From NCBI GenBank assembly GCA_012719125.1, contig JAAYAY010000145.1, positions 1 to 43,918 on the forward strand: 43,918 bases of DNA, written 5' to 3'. Of the stretch, positions 41,399 through 43,918 are shown in pieces (the first letter of the stretch is position 1; each line of letters begins with the position of its first letter). The notes beneath the pieces were generated by a model. That model searched no databases, was not told the DNA's origin, and saw nothing but the letters and a program-made list of their open reading frames with translations. A program made the translations under genes and the position numbers. The DNA is from Planctomycetaceae bacterium (lineage in GTDB: Bacteria; Planctomycetota; Planctomycetia; Pirellulales; Thermoguttaceae).

Positions 41399-41415
41399 GG
41401 CAAATGACACTTGCC
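41399..41415. promoter_or_regulatory. Dyad GGCAA-N7-TTGCC upstream of the lipoprotein gene
   Basis: A perfect 5-7-5 dyad in the gap between the divergent lipoprotein and oxidoreductase genes. A TTGACA hexamer lies nearby at 41467-41472 on the plus strand, but without a convincing -10 at the right distance. The rest of 41337-41591 shows nothing clear. Confidence 0.3.
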
Positions 41416-41591
41416 CGGTGAAAGGCACAGAGCTGCCCAAAGCCCACGAATTGCGGCGGCCAGTGCTTGACACGGCACCCCCCGATAGACGACGATTCAA
41501 CCAGATCCTGCCTGGGCCGGACTCCGTTCTGCGGAAGCATCTCGGCCCCCCCCCTGTCCCAACCTGCCAGTCCACCTGAAGGAGAACCATC

Positions 41592-42905
41592 ATGCCCGAT
41601 AAGTCGTCTCTCTCTCGTCGCCGATTTCTCAAGACGGCGGCCGGGGCCGGCGCCGTGGCGGCCGCCCCGTATCTGGTCCCAGCTTCCGCACTGGGCAAAG
41701 GCGGTGCGGTGCCGCCCAGCGAGAAAATCATTGTGGGCGCCATAGGCATCCAGCATCGCGGCATGCACGACCTGCGGTGGATGATCAGGCACGAGGATGT
41801 GCAATTCGTCGCCATCTGCGACCTGCAGAAGAAGCAGCGATTGGCGATCAAGGACGTCATCGACAATCACTACGGCACGAAAGACTGTGCCATGTATCCC
41901 GAAATCAACGAGTTCCTCGATGCGCGGCCGGACATCGACGCCGTGCTGATCGCCACGGGCGATCACTGGCACGCCATGGCCTCGATCCTGGCCATGCGGG
42001 CGGGCAAGGACGTCTATTCGGAAAAGCCCTCGTGCATGACGATTGCCGAAGGGCGAGCTGTGGTGGAGACGGCCCGTCGCTACGGACGCGTGTATCAGAC
42101 CGGAACGCAGCGACTGAGCGAGGCCAACCACGTGTTCTGTATCGAGATGGCCCGCACCGGCCGTCTCGGCAAGATCCACACCGCCTACGCCCACATCGCC
42201 CCCTGGGACGCGGCCGAGATGCGCCACGATTGGCTGCCGGCCGTCCCCGAACCGCCCAAGGAAGAGGTGGACTGGAACGCCTGGTTGGGAGCATGTCCCT
42301 GGCGTCCCTACAACCCCAGCTACGTCGCCGGCGGGTGGCGCGGCTTTTACGACTTCCACACCAGTTGCATCGGCGAGTGGGGAGCACACACCTTCGCCCA
42401 GGCCCAGGCCGGCCTGGATTGCGGCGAATCGTCGCCCGTCGAATACGAATACGTGAACAATGACAGCGGCGACGGGATGGTCACTCACTTCGCCAGCGGC
42501 GTGCGGATGATCCTCTCTCGCGGCAACAAGTACTGGCACGGCTCCTGCGGTGAGCGGTTCGACGGCAACGAGGGCTGGGCGGCGGCCGCGGACGGCTATA
42601 CCAAGCCCGACGTGTCGTCGCCGGCGCTGCTCGGCGAGTTCAATCGGGTCGTCAGCCAGTATGTCGCCCGCACCGGCCGATCCCTCGATCACATGACGAA
42701 TTTTCTCGACTGTGTCAGGAGCCGCGAAAGAACCGTTGCCAAGCCCGAGGTCATGCACCATTCCATGACCACGGTCCACGCCGCCAATATCTGCATGTGG
42801 CTCAAGCGGAGCCTCAAGTTCGACCCCGTCAAGGAGGAGTTCATCGGCGACGACGAGGCGAACGATCTGCGCTCGCGGGCCATGCGGGAACCGTACGTTT
42901 ACTAG
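41592..42905 (+). CDS. Tat-exported Gfo/Idh/MocA family oxidoreductase
   Basis: A 437-residue protein with a twin-arginine signal (SRRRFLK, 8-14, followed by a hydrophobic Ala-rich stretch to about 35). The NAD(P)-binding fold follows (GAIGIQHRG 49-57, FVAICDLQ), with EKP at 144-146. The substrate domain contains HTSCIGEWGAHTFAQ. Planctomycetes carry many such exported sugar dehydrogenase-like proteins with bound cofactor. AAGGAG precedes the ATG. It is followed 70 bp later by the HEAT-repeat gene, a pairing common in these bacteria. Confidence 0.9.
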   Translation: MPDKSSLSRRRFLKTAAGAGAVAAAPYLVPASALGKGGAVPPSEKIIVGAIGIQHRGMHDLRWMIRHEDVQFVAICDLQKKQRLAIKDVIDNHYGTKDCAMYPEINEFLDARPDIDAVLIATGDHWHAMASILAMRAGKDVYSEKPSCMTIAEGRAVVETARRYGRVYQTGTQRLSEANHVFCIEMARTGRLGKIHTAYAHIAPWDAAEMRHDWLPAVPEPPKEEVDWNAWLGACPWRPYNPSYVAGGWRGFYDFHTSCIGEWGAHTFAQAQAGLDCGESSPVEYEYVNNDSGDGMVTHFASGVRMILSRGNKYWHGSCGERFDGNEGWAAAADGYTKPDVSSPALLGEFNRVVSQYVARTGRSLDHMTNFLDCVRSRERTVAKPEVMHHSMTTVHAANICMWLKRSLKFDPVKEEFIGDDEANDLRSRAMREPYVY

Positions 42906-42975
42906 CCGTCGAGTGGACCGCGTTCGTTGAATCTATCCCTGCATTCTTTCTCACCGTCAACGGGAATCTGCCACC

Positions 42976-43918
42976 ATGTGGAAAAGCCATAAGAACATGA
43001 TCCTGATTGCCGCCGTCCTGGCGGCCACTGCTGCTCACTCTTTCGCCCAGGAAGAAGCCGAACTGCTTGCCGTGCTTCGCTCGGATGCGACGCTCGAGGC
43101 GAAGTCGGCTGCCTGCCGGCAACTGGCCCGAGTCGCCACCAAGGAAGCGGTGCCCACACTGGCCGGGCTGCTGGGCGACGAAAAACTGTCGCACATGGCA
43201 CGCTATGCCCTGGAGCCCATCCGTGATCCTTCGGTGGACGACGCCCTGCGGGAGGCCCTCGGCAAGGTCCAGGGTCCGCCGCGGCTGGGCGTGATCGGCA
43301 GTCTCGGCGTGCGGCGCGACGCCAAGGCCGTGGACGCCCTGGCCGGACTGCTCAAGGAGAGTGGAACCGCGGAATCTGCCGCCCGTGCGCTGGGGACTAT
43401 CGGCACTCCTGCCGCCGCGAAAGCCTTGGAGGACGCCTTAGCCGGCGCGTCCGGTCGCAGCCTGACGGCCGTTTGCGAAGGCCTCTTCCGCTGTGCCGAG
43501 GCGTTGGCGGCGGAGGGCGAAGGCGCAGCTTCGCAGGCCGTCTACGATCGCGTGCGTGCTCTGGCGGATGCTCCCACGCAGGTTCGCGTGGCGGCCCTGC
43601 GGGGTGCTATCCTTTCGCGCGGCAAAGATGGCGTGTCGCTCCTGGTGGAAGCCCTCGGCGGTCCGGACTACGCCCTGGCCGCCGTGGCCGTACGGGCCGC
43701 CATGGAATCGCCCGGCCCGGAGATCACCGACGCCCTGCTGACCGAACTGCCCAAGGTGCCGGCAGAGCGGAAGGGGCTGTTGATCGTGGCTCTGGCCGAC
43801 CGTGGTGAATCCCGGGTCCTGCCGGCCGTGCTCGAGGCGGCACAGGGCAGCGACGAACAGCTTCGGATTCTCGCCTTCCGTGCCTTGAAGCAAGTGGGCA
43901 ACGCCTCGTGTGTGCCCG
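42976..43918 (+). CDS. Secreted HEAT-repeat protein, 5' part
   Basis: Open from the ATG at 42976 to the window end (314 residues, 3' end missing). The signal peptide is about residues 1-25 (ATAAHSFAQ). Repeating helical units such as AVPTLAGLLGDEKLSHMARYAL, AVDALAGLLKESGTAESAARAL and GVSLLVEALGGPDYALAAVAVRAAM are HEAT-type. In planctomycetes similar N-termini lead into a DUF1080 or other sugar-binding or heme domain, but that part is outside the window. Confidence 0.88.
   Translation, partial: MWKSHKNMILIAAVLAATAAHSFAQEEAELLAVLRSDATLEAKSAACRQLARVATKEAVPTLAGLLGDEKLSHMARYALEPIRDPSVDDALREALGKVQGPPRLGVIGSLGVRRDAKAVDALAGLLKESGTAESAARALGTIGTPAAAKALEDALAGASGRSLTAVCEGLFRCAEALAAEGEGAASQAVYDRVRALADAPTQVRVAALRGAILSRGKDGVSLLVEALGGPDYALAAVAVRAAMESPGPEITDALLTELPKVPAERKGLLIVALADRGESRVLPAVLEAAQGSDEQLRILAFRALKQVGNASCVP

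Noticed and set aside
1-43918. CRISPR arrays, tRNA, rRNA, insertion sequences and transposases
   Set aside because: I looked for regularly spaced repeats, cloverleaf-like sequences and transposase motifs and found none. The only dispersed repeat is the palindromic element at 39210-39330 and 40851-40917.

Overview
The window looks like chromosomal DNA of a GC-rich planctomycete (Pirellulales-like). The evidence is a DUF1559 pseudopilin with the H-x9-DG motif, a membrane protein opening with NPYQSP, a Tat-exported Gfo/Idh/MocA oxidoreductase next to a HEAT-repeat protein, an ECF sigma factor paired with a membrane anti-sigma-like protein, and many secreted glycoside hydrolases. I saw no rRNA, tRNA, CRISPR array or transposase.

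Layout. 1-87 is the tail of an unknown gene, followed by a shared terminator. 354-5261 (minus) is an ABC ATPase, an FtsX/MacB-type permease and an EboD-like sugar phosphate cyclase. A control region (5262-5763) separates this from the plus-strand DUF1559 pseudopilin, which is followed by a second, paralogous ATPase-permease pair (to 10678). 10774-15664 holds a small membrane protein, a 3-hydroxyacyl-CoA dehydrogenase, an acyl-CoA synthetase and an MFS carrier. 15891-25327 (minus) is a six-gene carbohydrate operon: DUF6259 glycosidase-like protein, MFS carrier, acid-sugar dehydratase, SDR, GH39-like protein and DUF5060 glycosidase. Its divergent neighbour is an AraC/XylR-type regulator. 26719-29888 has a DUF5362-like membrane protein, a 59-residue TatC-tail-like miniprotein, and an ECF sigma factor with an anti-sigma/pseudopilin fusion. 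30017-36635 is a second glycan locus: a DUF5060 glycosidase divergent from GH95 and DUF4838 proteins. 36666-43918 has an M48 protease, two small genes lying between diverged copies of a palindromic repeat, a Cys-rich lipoprotein, a Gfo/Idh/MocA oxidoreductase and the start of a HEAT-repeat protein.

The signal I rate highest is regulatory. The 500 bp between the two ABC operons carries two divergent sigma-54 type -24/-12 promoters (5344-5359 minus, 5632-5648 plus). Between them are two near-identical dyads, TGTCG-N7-CGACA, centred 21 bp apart, which fits a shared enhancer for a sigma-54 activator. A third, near-perfect -24/-12 element (28008-28024) precedes the ECF sigma/anti-sigma operon. The second gene of that operon has a degenerate pseudopilin segment fused to an anti-sigma-like N-terminus. 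Both pseudopilin-type genes in the window therefore lie behind sigma-54 elements, and one is embedded between mirrored lipoprotein-export/MacB-like transporters. This suggests a co-regulated envelope system.

All functional assignments come from reading motifs and remembered family features. No database search was run.
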